In this document: positions 32,245 to 63,842 of the stretch, one piece after another
How positions within the stretch are numbered: the first letter of the stretch is position 1
Layout: every line of letters begins with the position of its first letter
DNA from: Cristatella mucedo
Lineage: Eukaryota > Bryozoa > Phylactolaemata > Cristatellidae
Reading direction: 5' to 3'
DNA: 64,000 bases
Assembly: GCA_009760855.2 (NCBI GenBank)
Contig: WPIO01000034.1
Location: 2,381,001-2,445,000, forward strand
The notes under the pieces: model-generated
What the model saw: the letters and a program-made list of their open reading frames with translations, nothing else
The model's database searches: none
Told to the model about the DNA's origin: nothing
Position numbers and translations under genes: made by a program

Positions 32245-33076
32245 ATGGAAAAGTTTGATTTTGTTCAGGGTTCGGAGGAGTGGAAGAAAGCGATGACTTT
32301 GAACATTGGGGGATCGGAAGTTTATTCTGTGCTTGGCGCAGGAATGGTATTTGGTGATCAGTGCAATTTAAACTCTGATGTAATGACTAATCGAAAGCTA
32401 AAAAAATATATAGCTAACAGCTCTACAAAAAGATTTTCGCCGATGCTATTTGGCAAAGTGTTTGAACCGATTGCTGCTAAGTTCTTGGAGATGTTAATTA
32501 ATTCTAACTTGAAAACGCAAAAGGTCTTTTTTTGGTTGGGAGGGGTTTTCAGGTATTTGCCTGTTGGATTAATTGGAGGGCACACATTAGTTGAAATAAA
32601 ATGTTTGTGGAGCAGGCAAATACAAGATGGAGTAATTTCGAAACAGTATCATGCCCAGTGTTTGCTTAGTTTACATATGTTAAAACTAAGTGACTACCTT
32701 TAATCTGAATTGAAATAATGGTACCAGGGTTGACTGTGAAGATGCACCTGTCGATTACATAGGCGCTGGAAATGTCAGAATTCCTACAAAGACAGAAATA
32801 GACATGCTATTGAGGTGTCCATTGTTCATGTATCTGCTTGAGAATGAGAGGTATTAGGATTTTGAGTTTGACTTGATTAGAAAGTTTGGGAGATTTAATA
32901 ACAAAGTTAATCCTGGATTTGATATTAAGTATTACATTAGGAAATCACTACAACATGTAGTGGAAGAAGACGATCCTGGTGGGTTTACAAGGATTGTTTC
33001 AATAGTTAGAGAAGTGCTTGCTAAATCTAAAATTTTATTAGCAAAGTATACGGATGAATCGCAAAGTAGATCTTAG
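32245..33076 (+). pseudogene. YqaJ-like recombinase exonuclease, broken
   Basis: PD-(D/E)XK exonucleases of the YqaJ/lambda-exo type process DNA ends for single-strand annealing. The start MEKFDFVQGSEEW, then IGGSEV, matches the family QGSxEWxxxRxxxIGGSxV. MLFGKVFEPIA holds the conserved Glu, LVEIKC is the ExK catalytic motif, and YHAQCLLSL the C-terminal Gln motif. After a stop at 32701 a second piece continues IPTKTEIDMLLRCPLFMYLL in another frame to 33076, overlapping the fibre gene. YqaJ is not one of the usual Polinton core genes. Confidence 0.65.
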
Positions 33077-33965
33077 TGCTTACATTAGGAAATTCAATGG
33101 TTATTTGATGCCCGATTTTTCTGCAAATGGGAACAGAGTAACGAGTCTTGCTGATGCAGTTAATCCAAGTGATGCTGTTACAAAATCTTATGCTGATGCC
33201 AATTTTTCATTAACTGGAAACGGATCTATGGATTTCAAAGGCGTGGCTGCTATTAATGTCGGACCTGGAGTAAGTCCACCAGATGCTGTTAATGTTTCCA
33301 AAGATAGCAATTTTTTTTAATAAATCTGGGGATACGATGACAGTAGATTTAAACATGAACAGCTTTGCTATTACTTCGGCTAATTGAAAATCAAGCCCGA
33401 CTACTCCTACTGTTCTGCCTGGTGACTTTTGCGTTACTTATGGCTGACTGAAACGAGATGTTGTGCTGTATGGTAGCCCTGCAACAACAACGCTAAGCAT
33501 GGGAAATAATTTGATAATTAATGTTGCTGATCCTTTTAATCCTGATGATGCTGCGACGAAAATCTATGCTGACGAAACAGTAAAAAAATAACGGAAGTGA
33601 TGCAAGTTTCTGTCAATCCAAAGTATGTGAACTCAATTACGAAGACTTCGGTTAACTACTCATGGACTAATAAAAGTGCTCCGCCGCTAATAATGCTTGG
33701 CGTGATGGTTGTTAGGAATTCTAATTGTGCTTATCTGCGGCCAAGTTCCGATACAACTGCAGTTTCAGGAGAAGTTCGTGTAATAAACACTGTAAGCACA
33801 CCGGAACAGATCTTAATCAGCCAGAGTACCCATTTACGTATGCTGCAAGGAAGCATAGTCGAATGGTCAGCGGCAGCGTGCTCAATGATAGCAAGCACGG
33901 GCACCATTTACGCAATAATAAAACGGTTAAACCGTATAGAAGCCGCAAATGTAATAAGCAGTTAG
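33054..33965 (+). pseudogene. Second phage-tail-fibre-like protein, broken
   Basis: The start MNRKVDLSAYIRKFNGYLMP leads to fibre modules VTSLADAVNPSDAVTKSYAD, MDFKGVAAINVGPG, and NVADPFNPDDAATKIYAD (about 33560). A head-like C-terminal frame, 33597-33965, follows (SITKTSVNYSWTNKSAPPLI). Frameshifts lie at about 33310 and 33590, with stops between. It mirrors the minus-strand fibre at the other end of the element. Confidence 0.55.
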
Positions 33966-34184
33966 TTGCGCTTCGTCAGTTCACCAGTTGAGCAGGATGG
34001 GTTGTGCCCAGGTTGTGCGTTGATCCAGGCAGGAGTTGCACCGAAGGCTTTTCGTCGATCGGCAGTTCGGTCTAAGTGCTCCGATCGCCCTGCGGGAATT
34101 GCGTAATTATTGGTAGACCTAGTGTCACTCAGTAACCGGAATTTACAGCCATCAATAAGGGCTCGGCCTGCTTATCGCGTGCGG
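33966..34184. other. Right flank of the Polinton-like element
   Basis: No inverted copy of the left edge was recognised; no gene. Confidence 0.3.
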
Positions 34185-34480
34185 TCTCTGCAAAGAACCT
34201 TGGGATCTTGTTCCAAAGCAACCTTTCATTAGACGGCCACATCAGCTCCACAGTCAAGTCTGCCAATCTCACCTACTTAACAGTGCTAAAATTTGGGCTT
34301 GTTTAGACAGGTATACTACATCTAAGTTGGTCCATGTATTTGTGACGTCTCTTCTCGACTTCTGCAACGCACTGCTTGCTGGTCAACTGGCCTGTGCAAT
34401 CAGGCGCTTACACTTGGTGGAAAAATCTGCAGCTAGCTCATCTGTCGTGAGTGTGGCAATTTCCACATTGCGTTCCGAAT
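34185..34480 (+). mobile_element. LINE fragment
   Basis: It reads LGILFQSNLSLDGHISSTVK, then SLLDFCNALLAG...IRRLHLVEKSAA in broken frames: the post-RT part of the local LINE. Confidence 0.75.
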
Positions 34481-34899
34481 CTGGGCCTACCTGCGTGGGT
34501 ACATCGGCGCTGCACCTACAAGTCGTTACCCACGGTTCAAGGGTTCACGGTTTCACCGGTATTACTTTTTCTCATGTCGGCAAGGAGTAACACTACCACT
34601 AGCACTGTTCTAGCGGCCTAACTCTATTTCCAAGGTGCCAATCCCCGATTGTACCGCAACGCACTCTGCTCGCATCTGATAGCTGCTGTATCAATACCGA
34701 TTAGCGTGCATTTCAATATGATGACTGGAAAGGGCCAACAAGTCGTAAGCATCTGCACAGCTAAGCACACTGTCCGCTACAGTCGTTCGAAGCGTTCGCG
34801 TAGGCTGTGCGCGGAGCTAGAGGCCAGCGTAGGTGGAGACGAGCTTGGCGGCGAGGTGGGGGCACTGCGGCCGGGTGTCGCAAGTGTGTAAGGACAATA

Positions 34900-34987
34900 T
34901 CGGTTAAATTTAAAGAGCCCAATTCGAGATTTAGTTCTCTCAGGGCGCTTTACATATATTTTACTTTTACTATTATTATTATTACGA
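34900..34987 (+). mobile_element. LINE/SINE tail
   Basis: AGATTTAGTTCTCTCAGGGC, then GCTTTACAT and a TATTATTATTATTA run. Confidence 0.75.
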
Positions 34988-36440
34988 GTGAGCCTGGAGA
35001 GCACCCGACGACTGGTTCCGGCAGCCACGCTGTTTCGATTTGTAGCGCCGGCTCTGGGGACGCTCTGGCCACATCGGAAATGTTTTTTTTTTCATGCTGG
35101 AGGAGGGAAATAGCGGCTAGCGCGCGGTTTTTACCATCAAAGCTACAAAGAATATGCAGAGAGCTCTCCTCAACGAGAGGCCAATGGTTTGCAAAGCAAT
35201 AGCAGCGGACTAGGGTAGCGAGTCAACAGGTCAGAGAATGGTGTCAATGAAAACGGGCCAGGGAGCTCATCCGGGTTAAAGGCTAATTGCGCCGGGTGTA
35301 GCCGGGTTGTGGGTGGCGGCCGCCGCTGCCTCGCAGGAAAGAGCCGAACTGCCGCGTCCGTCACGATAGCATTCTCGTTTTCTTGGCATGTATAACTAAA
35401 ATAAGAAAAGTGAACCGTATCCTGAGCACTAATTCTTCGAGCTCAACTGCTTAATGTGGTCAAATTCAGAGCTAGTACGTCTGAATGCAGTCGCTAGTGG
35501 TCGATTTTCAAGCCCAGAGCGTCGCCAATGAAAGCTGCAGCACGCTTGATTTCGGGGGCCCGCAGCTTCGAGTTTAGGAGCGCATTCTCGGCAGCCATTG
35601 ACAATTGGCCAAAGGGGCGGGGTGCACCTACCCATATATAGGCCACCTTTCTACGGCTTCGCGCGTTAGAGTTCACGTGACCCCCGACGAGGTCGCCGCC
35701 TACAGCTTGCTCGCTCCCGACGCGCTGGCTCCTGCGTCGGAGTAGGGCCGCCGCAAGCGAAGCTTCGCATCTCAGGTAGGACGTGACGCCGGTGGCGCCC
35801 ACGGCGACGGCAGCCGATGCAGACGCAGTTCGCGAGCGCTGGCGGCTTTCCGTTCGCCCCGGTAGGTAGATGCCGCCGCCGCTGCCGCCGCTGCCGTGGT
35901 GTCCGACAGCCAATCCGGTCTCGAAGGCGGAGAGCGCTGCAGCGGCGCAGCCGCGGCGCAGCAGCGGTTGCGTTTCTGCGTTTTTTCCTGCGTTTTTTCC
36001 TGCGTTTTTTCCTGCGTTTTTTCCTGCGTTTCGTAGTCGAGTTTGCGCACGTAGCCGAGCTCAGCCAGGTGACAGGTGGCAGAGCCGCTGGCGAATCAGG
36101 TCTCTGTCAGCCCGACCGTCGGCTTGATGATACCCGATGACAGTCGCCATTCGACGACCGTCCTACACAGATACTGCCTGCTTGCCCGGGGTATCCCTAG
36201 CCTTCTGGATTGCCGAACCCATGCTCGTGAACCCATGCTCGCGGACAATAGGGTCCGTAGGCGTGGGGTGGGAGCAAGCCGTTGCCGTGTGGCTAGCCGT
36301 TTCGGCCGAAAGCTGTCGGCGATTTGATTCGGAAGTTGTTGTCTGTCATTACGGCGTATTGCTGACGCTGCAGCAGGATTTCATAGCAAGCGTTGCTGCA
36401 GGAATTCTAATCTGTGTGGCTCGAGTTCTCGCAAGGAGCT
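34988..36440. other. GC- and CpG-rich stretch, candidate regulatory region upstream of TIR-STING
   Basis: It is rich in CG and contains GCC/GCT repeats (about 35870-35960). It holds several open frames of biased composition; a minus frame beginning MAAENALLNSKLRAPEIKRA (about 35600) is the most protein-like but is unassigned. It could be a promoter for TIR-STING or an unseen gene. Confidence 0.3.
35977..36030. repeat. 12-bp minisatellite (TGCGTTTTTTCC)
   Basis: Four perfect copies plus half a copy. Confidence 0.95.
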
Positions 36441-36544
36441 AGCTCGGTAGTGGAGGCCACGCCCCACCTAAAGGATGCCCACTGTGCAAGACCGTGCTTT
36501 GTCGTCCGACAATTGTCCTCGCCTCTGCTTTCCTCCATGCCAAG

Positions 36545-36632
36545 TCCAATCTTTCCTCCAATCTTTCCTCCAATATTTCCTCCAATATTTCCTCCAATCT
36601 TTCCTCCAATCTTTCCTCCAATCTTTCCTCCA
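36545..36632. repeat. 12-bp minisatellite (TCCAATCTTTCC)
   Basis: About seven copies; two carry A for C in ATATTT. Confidence 0.95.
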
Positions 36633-36639
36633 TGCCTCG

Positions 36640-37439
36640 GCGTCTAAGTCTGACCTGTCTAGTTCATGCGATGCAGTGTACCTTTTTTACAACGATTCGG
36701 CCTACATCTAAGTTTCCGGGCAGCATTCGTAAGGATTTTCACAAAAATTGGTTTATCTTTATGAGAATACAGGCCGATGAGCACATGCAGACATACAATC
36801 CTGTCTTTTTTTTAGCGTCCATTGTCACAAACAGGCGGACAGCGATACGCAAACAAGCACAATCATTCACGTGCATGTACTGCACTTGCTAGTTTTAACA
36901 CTGTCTGTACATTTTTTTCCACGGTCACACTCTCTTGCAGTTCGTTGCCCATCTAAGTATTCAGATGCATAGCAACTTACCTAGGTCCTGCAAATACTTG
37001 GTATGTACATATAATAATTAATTAGGTCAAATGTGTTGTTGCTGTTGTGTTACTTTTTGCCATCGCTCTTTTTGGAGAGGATTGGCTTTTTATATATCTG
37101 TGCTCGGTCTTCAATCTTTCAACCTTCTTTGCCAGTAACCATTTGGACTATAAGCATTGGAAACGGGGAACAAGCCCCGTCCCCTTGAATGGACCTTGAA
37201 GTGGGCAGCTAGCTGCTCGAAATTCTGCTCCAACCTTATGATTGGATGCCTTTCACAAGGTCAAGGTTTTTCTCTGTTTGCTCTCTTCTGGCTATGCTTG
37301 TGAATCGTCCAGGTGTCAGAGGATCATGCTTGCTGCAGGTTCAGCCTCGAAAATTGTCTGTTGCAGTGCAGGTGTCTGTAATGTACCTCTCTATGTAACT
37401 CCACAAAGCCACAAAGACTATGTGGCTGTTTTGCATATC
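36640..37439. other. No recognisable gene
   Basis: Upstream flank of TIR-STING; no exon or RNA gene was recognised. Confidence 0.3.
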
Positions 37440-37900
37440 ACACTCATAGCCTAAGCGGTATTCGGTAGCCAACAGACTTAATCTCACACTACAAAGAGGA
37501 AGTGGGAAGCACAGAAGAGTGGATCAGCATAAACACTTTGCTCTGTATTCGTTGATCAACCGAAAGCCATTCAAGCTCTTTAGCAAAGGAGACACATGGT
37601 CACACCTCTGGGACTTGCAAACTAGCGTTGCAGCCATATTCATAGCCAACTGCAGTGACCTAGTGCCTTTTTTGGTAGCCCGGCCACCAGGGAATTGCAA
37701 TTATCTAACAAGACAGGACTGAGGAGCTAGTTGAATTTTTTGCAAGCCACCGTTGAAGACAGCTCCTAATCTTAGATAGGGATCGGATGTGGTGGCTAGC
37801 TCTAGAAGCAGTCTTCTTAGTGAAGCTATTAAAATTTAGGCAATTGTCGAAGATGACACCTAAATTCTGAGCAAATGGTGATGGTCGCACAGCAGCATCA
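37440..37900 (-). mobile_element. Decayed LINE fragment
   Basis: The minus frame reads PFAQNLGVIFDNCLNF (the xNLGVxFDxxLxF phrase after LINE reverse transcriptases). The left part resembles 5500-5720. Confidence 0.6.
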
Positions 37901-38074
37901 CCTATTAGAAGAGCAAAGCTTTCTAATCAGTGTGGTGAGTATCACAGTCTGCCTCGGATAGGGGGTGGGGTGGGGCCTTTCCTCTGCTAAGTGTGGCTCA
38001 TCTCATCTTATGGTAAAGCTCACTTGATTCACGATCCTTCTGCTGCAGTCCGACCTTGTTCACTTTCCTTCGAG

Positions 38075-58978
<20,904 letters not shown>

Positions 58979-59642
58979 ACAACATTTTGCAATGATTCGG
59001 CATGTCAGAAAATTTTCACAGTATTATTTGCTAAGGTTGTTGCTGTCTGTGAATATTGATATGCCAGGCACATTCTAGTCGGACAATTGCTATCGGGTTA
59101 TATTTACTGAATTTTAGTTGTGGTAACGGCCTTTCTCACCTCTCATGATTGTTGCATGCATACAAAAGGTGCTGTTTTAGTAGGAGCACTGACTATTGCT
59201 ATGCAGCAAACCTGGTAATCGATATCCGAGGAAATTGCAGCTAGTATGCCATTTTTCGGCAAGCATCTGCACTTTCGGACGACAGCACTCAGTCAATATT
59301 TGCTGTGCCCCCTTGATGAAGAGTCTTCGACCTTTGTAGTGCTGCTGTCACCACATGCTCTCGTTATTTCCAAAAGGCTGTACACTTCCATCCCATGCAG
59401 GTCGCCATTACCACGTGTTTGGCATGGTTAATTTGATCGCGAATGGACAGAAGATACCAGAAAAGCTAGGCTAATATTGTCGCAAATAACTAATAAATTG
59501 ACATGCTGATTATCCACCCCATGTCTCTGCATGTGTGTATATGTGCATACAAACGAATCTGTTTGCACAACTGTTTCTTTCTTGAACAGACGAGACAACC
59601 AGGTGAAAGAGCCGGTTTTAAGCTCAAAAGATAAAAATAAAA
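58979..59642 (+). other. Downstream region of TIR-STING, probable 3-prime UTR
   Basis: It follows the stop codon directly. An AATAAA signal occurs at about 59636 (AAAAATAAAATACT), adjacent to a SINE. The true cleavage site is not evident. Confidence 0.35.
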
Positions 59643-59805
59643 TACTAGCTGATTTAACAGCCTCTTTTGCATAGCGATGGAAGAGCTTTGACGGCTATCA
59701 CCACCACTTGCAGTGGCAATACAGGATCGCTCACTACAGGATTCGTATCCACGACTTCGGGGCCGAGGTCGTCAAAAGCCTTACATAGTGTGCCATCACG
59801 GCTCA
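59643..59805 (-). mobile_element. tRNA-derived SINE (family 1)
   Basis: On the minus strand: GCCGTGATGGCACACTATGT head, a B-box-like GTGGATACGAATCC, and an AGAGGCTGTTAAATCAGCTA end. Confidence 0.8.
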
Positions 59806-60395
59806 CCAAGCCCAGAGTAGGTAGATAAGACAAGAAAGCTTGAGGAACCGTTAGGCGGTGAAAGACATGTGCAGCATAGCAGGATTGTAAAAGAGCATAG
59901 GGTGCCAGCATGTAAGCTAAACTTGAGTCCATTGGATGTGCTGGTGTGTGAGCATGTCTGCGTGTGCAAGTATGGATACAACGAAGAGTATGCATGGAAA
60001 ATTGGATCTAGAGATAGATAGTTTAAGGTGGCTTGATTTCAGAAGAGCAATAGCAGCACAAGTCCCAAGCAGTTTCTGGGGTACATTGACTTATTGACCT
60101 AGTTACACGGCCAGACTGTACTCAACCAGAATGTGTGCGAGTACAGGCACATATAAACAGTCTGGCCACACGCAGGTGCGAGTTTTTTGTCTTAGTTCAA
60201 GGAACTCGTAGTTTCTACTCCATTGCCGTTAGATTGGCTTGCTTGTGCATCCGGTTAAGGATTGAGGATTGAGCTAGCCGGCGATGGGGTGGGCGAGCAG
60301 CGCAATACCGTCAGCTCCCGCCCGCATACTGTACTGTAGTAGATCCTATCGAGGATTGAAATGAGACTCTGAGATGTTGGATGCAATGATGAGAT
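59806..60395. other. No recognisable gene
   Basis: Nothing assigned. Confidence 0.3.
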
Positions 60396-60478
60396 GGCTT
60401 GGCCCAGGGGAAAGCTTCTCACCTCCTGGATAGAGATTAGGTTCGCTTAGGGCGCTCTAGAGATGAATTACATACCCT
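60396..60478 (+). mobile_element. Internally deleted SINE with LINE tail
   Basis: Head GGCTTGGCCCAGGGGAAAGC is joined directly to the tail TAGAGATTAGGTTCGCTTAG, then GGCGCTCTAGAGATGAATTA. Confidence 0.6.
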
Positions 60479-62118
60479 CCAGGGTGAACAAGTCTTCGCA
60501 CCCTAAGAATGACATGTTTTGAGCTTGCCATTGTGCAAATCGGTGTTTTGGTGCTGCAAGGGATTGTGTTGAGCTATTAGTGGCCTATTGCATTGCACTG
60601 AGCAGCTAAAGTAGAGCTAATAACGTTGGAGGGCCTGTTCCCGTTGTCTCCCCCTTAACTTGGCCAATGTGCGTCACACGCCACACCATGCATCATGACT
60701 AGCAAGCATAGTCGCACGGCAGCACGAACCTAATTACGAAGTGGTTTCTGAGCAAAGCAGACACGCTTTCTTTTATTGCTGAAGCAAATGCTATTTCTCC
60801 TCAGAACCTGCTGCCACTCAGGGTAATCATCCAGTACGGTATCTTGACCCAGTCGGGAGTAATGGATGCTAGCTTGTGGTAGCCAGTGAAGCTGAGCATG
60901 TAGTTAGCCCGCCTTGGCGTCCGTGGTGACGTTCCTACAAAATGCCATGCGTCCAATAATGCAGACGGCCGGCCGCTAAGCTTCAACGAGTCGACCTTGA
61001 AACTCGGTGTCACGTGAGACGCACGGCTCAAATCGACGAGGGCGAGCAGTGTCAAAGCAGCATTAGAGAGGCGGGCGCAGACTGCAGGTGAAGCAGCAGC
61101 GGGCCTTCGATGCATACAGTTACAGAGCAGTGGAAGAAGCTCGGCACTCCAGGCCGAGCCGGCTTTCCGGATCTGGCTGCAGAGCTTTTTGCATGGAAGC
61201 GCATGTGTGCGGTAAAGGCGGTGCCAAGGTGGCAAATGACAGAGCTCACGACGATGCAGAGCGTGCTGGCTGTGCTGAGGAGCCACGCGGCAGCCCGATT
61301 GTCATTCGAATCGCTTAGCATCACATCAGGGACTGTCTCCTGAGAAGGGCACGCTCTGCCCACAGCGGTGGGGGATGAAGGAGCAGCGCTGCTCCATACG
61401 ACGAGCCTGGCTGTTGCCGTCATTTCCGGCTAGTGAGCAGACGCAGTGGCAGCAACGCCCTCTGAGCAAAAGTCCTGCGTGCCAGCAGCAAGACCGAACC
61501 CGACTCAGCAGCATGCACCGAGTATACCGATCGTTCAATTTATAGAGTCGGAAGCTGAGGCAGCGCTGAGTGGTTCTGGTGAGCTACAGCTCTTCAGAAG
61601 AGCTCTTCTGGTCTGCTGCATGTCCAAACAGGTTCTCAGTCACTGAGGAGGCAGGTGAGCAGTCGGTGGCCGCTTCAAAGGAGCAGCCAGTTTGCACTCT
61701 TCAGGTCTCACTTGATCCGAATCAGTGATCATTGATTCCGTCGACAGTTCACAAAAGTATGGCAAATGAAAGCTCTTCTGTGTTCTACACGTCGGCAAAT
61801 TCCACTGCGCGCACACGCTGGTAAAGAAACCGCGGGCCTTCGATGAAAAGCGAACAGTGATGGCATGGACATTCCACCAGCACTGCTAAGGCTGTCGCCA
61901 AGACGGTCGGATGGGCTAGTCACTTCAGGCTATTATGGCAAAACCAAACCTGATGCATGCACACGTATACGCGTATGTACGTACTACGAGGAATAATCGC
62001 CCTGCATACGTAGATTCGCCGCGGTTGGGCAAGCAGTCTTCGGATTTCCAAAGTACTGGCCGGATGGTTGTGACGTCATGCGCAGTGAATAGAGACAAAG
62101 TGGATACCCAAAGGTGAC
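60479..62118. other. Moderately GC-rich stretch with unassigned open frames
   Basis: A plus frame at 61110-61343 (WKKLGTPGRAGFPDLAAELF) and overlapping minus frames at 60801-61423 are open, but I recognise no family and no splice pattern. Confidence 0.3.
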
Positions 62119-62288
62119 CTACTTATTACAGGCAATCCTAGGTCTTCCGAAGGACGTGTGGGGCTGCGGCAAGGCGAATCTATTGGCTGTCTCCTTGTTG
62201 AAAACACGAAGGGACGTCAACGTTAGGAGAAGACGGTTAGGGGTAGCCAAAGCAAGCGAGAAGCAATTAGCAGGAGAGACGTTCGTAC

Positions 62289-62369
62289 CGTCAATGTCCT
62301 TGAATCCGTATTCGGAGCCGAGCTCAGCTGTCAGCAGGGTTCGGCCAGTTTTCTTCATGAGATTGGCAT
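62289..62369 (-). CDS. Exon-like segment of an unidentified host gene
   Basis: On the minus strand an acceptor TTTTAAG leads into a frame reading ANLMKKTGRTLLTAELGSEY and then GFKDIDG. A possible donor G/GTACGA follows, although the frame stays open to about 62119. The composition and the compact conserved-looking block suggest a real exon, but I do not recognise the family. No neighbouring exon was found. The plus-strand frame over the same bases looks less protein-like. Confidence 0.3.
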
Positions 62370-62880
62370 CTTAAAAGTAATAACCATGATAATTTGTTAT
62401 TTAGAAACATTGCTCTTCACGGCATCCTAAGAGAGAAAGAAACCAGTTAAGTGGCATTCCACAGAAGGAGACACAGAAAGAAAGGAAGCAGAAATTAAGC
62501 ACTCAGTGATACCGCACCGAGCACAATTGCAGGACATAAAAACATACAGTTGATGATGCATATGGACGAACCGCATGCTTCGGAGAGAGGGCGGGTTTTT
62601 AGTGTCTCAAATTTCGAGCACTCGACTGTGAACACCGGTGGCAGGCTGCAAGCAAGTACAGCACATAGAAATCACTGTGCTCATAAAGTCTTACAGCTGT
62701 TTCTACTGAATTCAGAGGCTACGCAGGGCTCGCGACTAGAACTTACTTCGCCCTTATGGATAGAGGTTCGAGCAGTTCTACTAACCAATCCTTGCAGGGC
62801 GTAGAGTATGTAACAATTATGTAATGATTCCAAGAAAAGTATTCCGTAGCTAGCAGTATGGTGAAACTACTTACCATGTA
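62370..62880. other. No recognisable gene
   Basis: Nothing assigned. Confidence 0.3.
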
Positions 62881-62884
62881 TGGG

Positions 62885-62970
62885 CAGTGCCTAGAAAGAG
62901 ATTGTGTTCTCGTAAAATTTTATGCAAATACGTTATTCCTATTGGTATTATTATTGTTATTATCGACATA
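62885..62970 (+). mobile_element. LINE tail fragment
   Basis: GTGCCTAGAAAGAGATTGTG, then TTCTCGTAAAATT and a TATTATTATTGTTATTAT run. Confidence 0.6.
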
Positions 62971-63359
62971 TGTATAGCCAGAAGAAAAGGCAAGGCATCA
63001 TCCCCAGAGGATAAGTTCACTACGCAGCACATCGGCTGTTGCCAGTAAGTAGTGAATGACAATGATATTATTACCCAGCAGAAATAAGACACTCATTTAC
63101 ATGTCTATCGCTAGAGGCAGCAGCAAAGAAATACCAAAACGCCGTAGGCCTCGTCGAGCTGGTGAGCTCTACATAAAGATAACCAGTTGCTTGCAAACCA
63201 TTTTGCCGTGTATCCGAAATATTCACTTGAAGGAGACTGCAGCCTTGCTTAATGGCTCTTACATTGAGTCCTGGTCCGGCCATTTCAGCTGCAGGAGCGT
63301 GGCAACGATGACCGAAGCAGCACTAGCAAACGATCAGCTCTAAAAGCTATGCAGCTAAA

Positions 63360-63525
63360 TATAAGCTGATTTAACAGCCTCATTTGTATAGCGGCAGAGG
63401 AGCCTTAATGGCTATCACCATCGCTTGCAGATGGCAATAAAAGATCGCTTAGTGCAGGGTTCGAACTCGCAACATCGGTCGTGAAGAGCAGGCATCTTGC
63501 CTCCAGGGCTATCACGGCCCCGTAA
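63360..63525 (-). mobile_element. tRNA-derived SINE (family 1)
   Basis: Plus strand shows AGCTGATTTAACAGCCTCAT, then TAATGGCTATCACC; minus strand B box GCGAGTTCGAACCC; head ends near 63525. Confidence 0.8.
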
Positions 63526-63614
63526 CGAGGAAGAACCCGAGGATAAACCAAGATTGACTAACAAAACTCAGTCCAGAAAATTAACTGCTTTGGGTTAGCT
63601 CCTCTAAGCCGACA

Positions 63615-63732
63615 ATGTCGGAAAGCTTAGCTCCGCTGGGAGAGCACCTAGAGGGGGAGCTAGAGGCAGAGGCATCGCTGAACGAGCAGCTGCTGATCTG
63701 CACAGCTGCCCGATTCGGCAGGCAGGAGGGGG
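63615..63732 (+). CDS. Possible first coding exon of an unidentified gene
   Basis: The frame opens with ATG and encodes 39 residues beginning MSESLAPLGEHLEGELEAEA, an acidic helical stretch, then LLICTAARFG. It stops at a consensus donor G/GTAAGT. The rest would lie right of the window. A LINE/SINE tail follows at about 63785. No family was recognised. Confidence 0.3.
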
Positions 63733-63774
63733 GTAAGTTGCTCACCTTTAACGACCACTTTCGACTCATTCGGC

Positions 63775-63842
63775 ACATGCAAAGCACCTGGATAGAGGTT
63801 AAGTTCTCGTATGGCACTACACACATGAATGGTACATTTCTG
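63775..63842 (+). mobile_element. LINE/SINE tail fragment
   Basis: GGATAGAGGTTAAGTTCTCG, then TATGGCACTACACACATGAAT: the shared tail without a head. Confidence 0.55.

Larger units (their letters stand above)
18760..33965. mobile_element. Degraded Maverick/Polinton-like element (endogenous DNA virus relative)
   Basis: The block holds the marker set of this superfamily: a protein-primed family B polymerase, an adenain-like cysteine protease, an A32/FtsK-type packaging ATPase and putative capsid proteins. To these it adds a YqaJ-like exonuclease and phage-fibre-like proteins. Genes lie on both strands with short spacing, unlike the flanking host DNA. The polymerase is truncated at its N-terminal side at the left edge. 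No retrovirus-like integrase and no long terminal inverted repeats were seen, so the borders are approximate. Many genes carry in-frame stops or frameshifts; a solo LTR and a SINE have inserted. It is therefore an old, inactive copy. Confidence 0.8.

Noticed and set aside
17640-34985. Integrase and long terminal inverted repeats of the Polinton-like element
   Set aside because: Searched for by eye on both strands; no DDE integrase motif and no matching ends were found.
34807-36440. Several Arg/Ala-rich open frames
   Set aside because: CpG-rich composition yields open frames on both strands; none has a motif or splice support.
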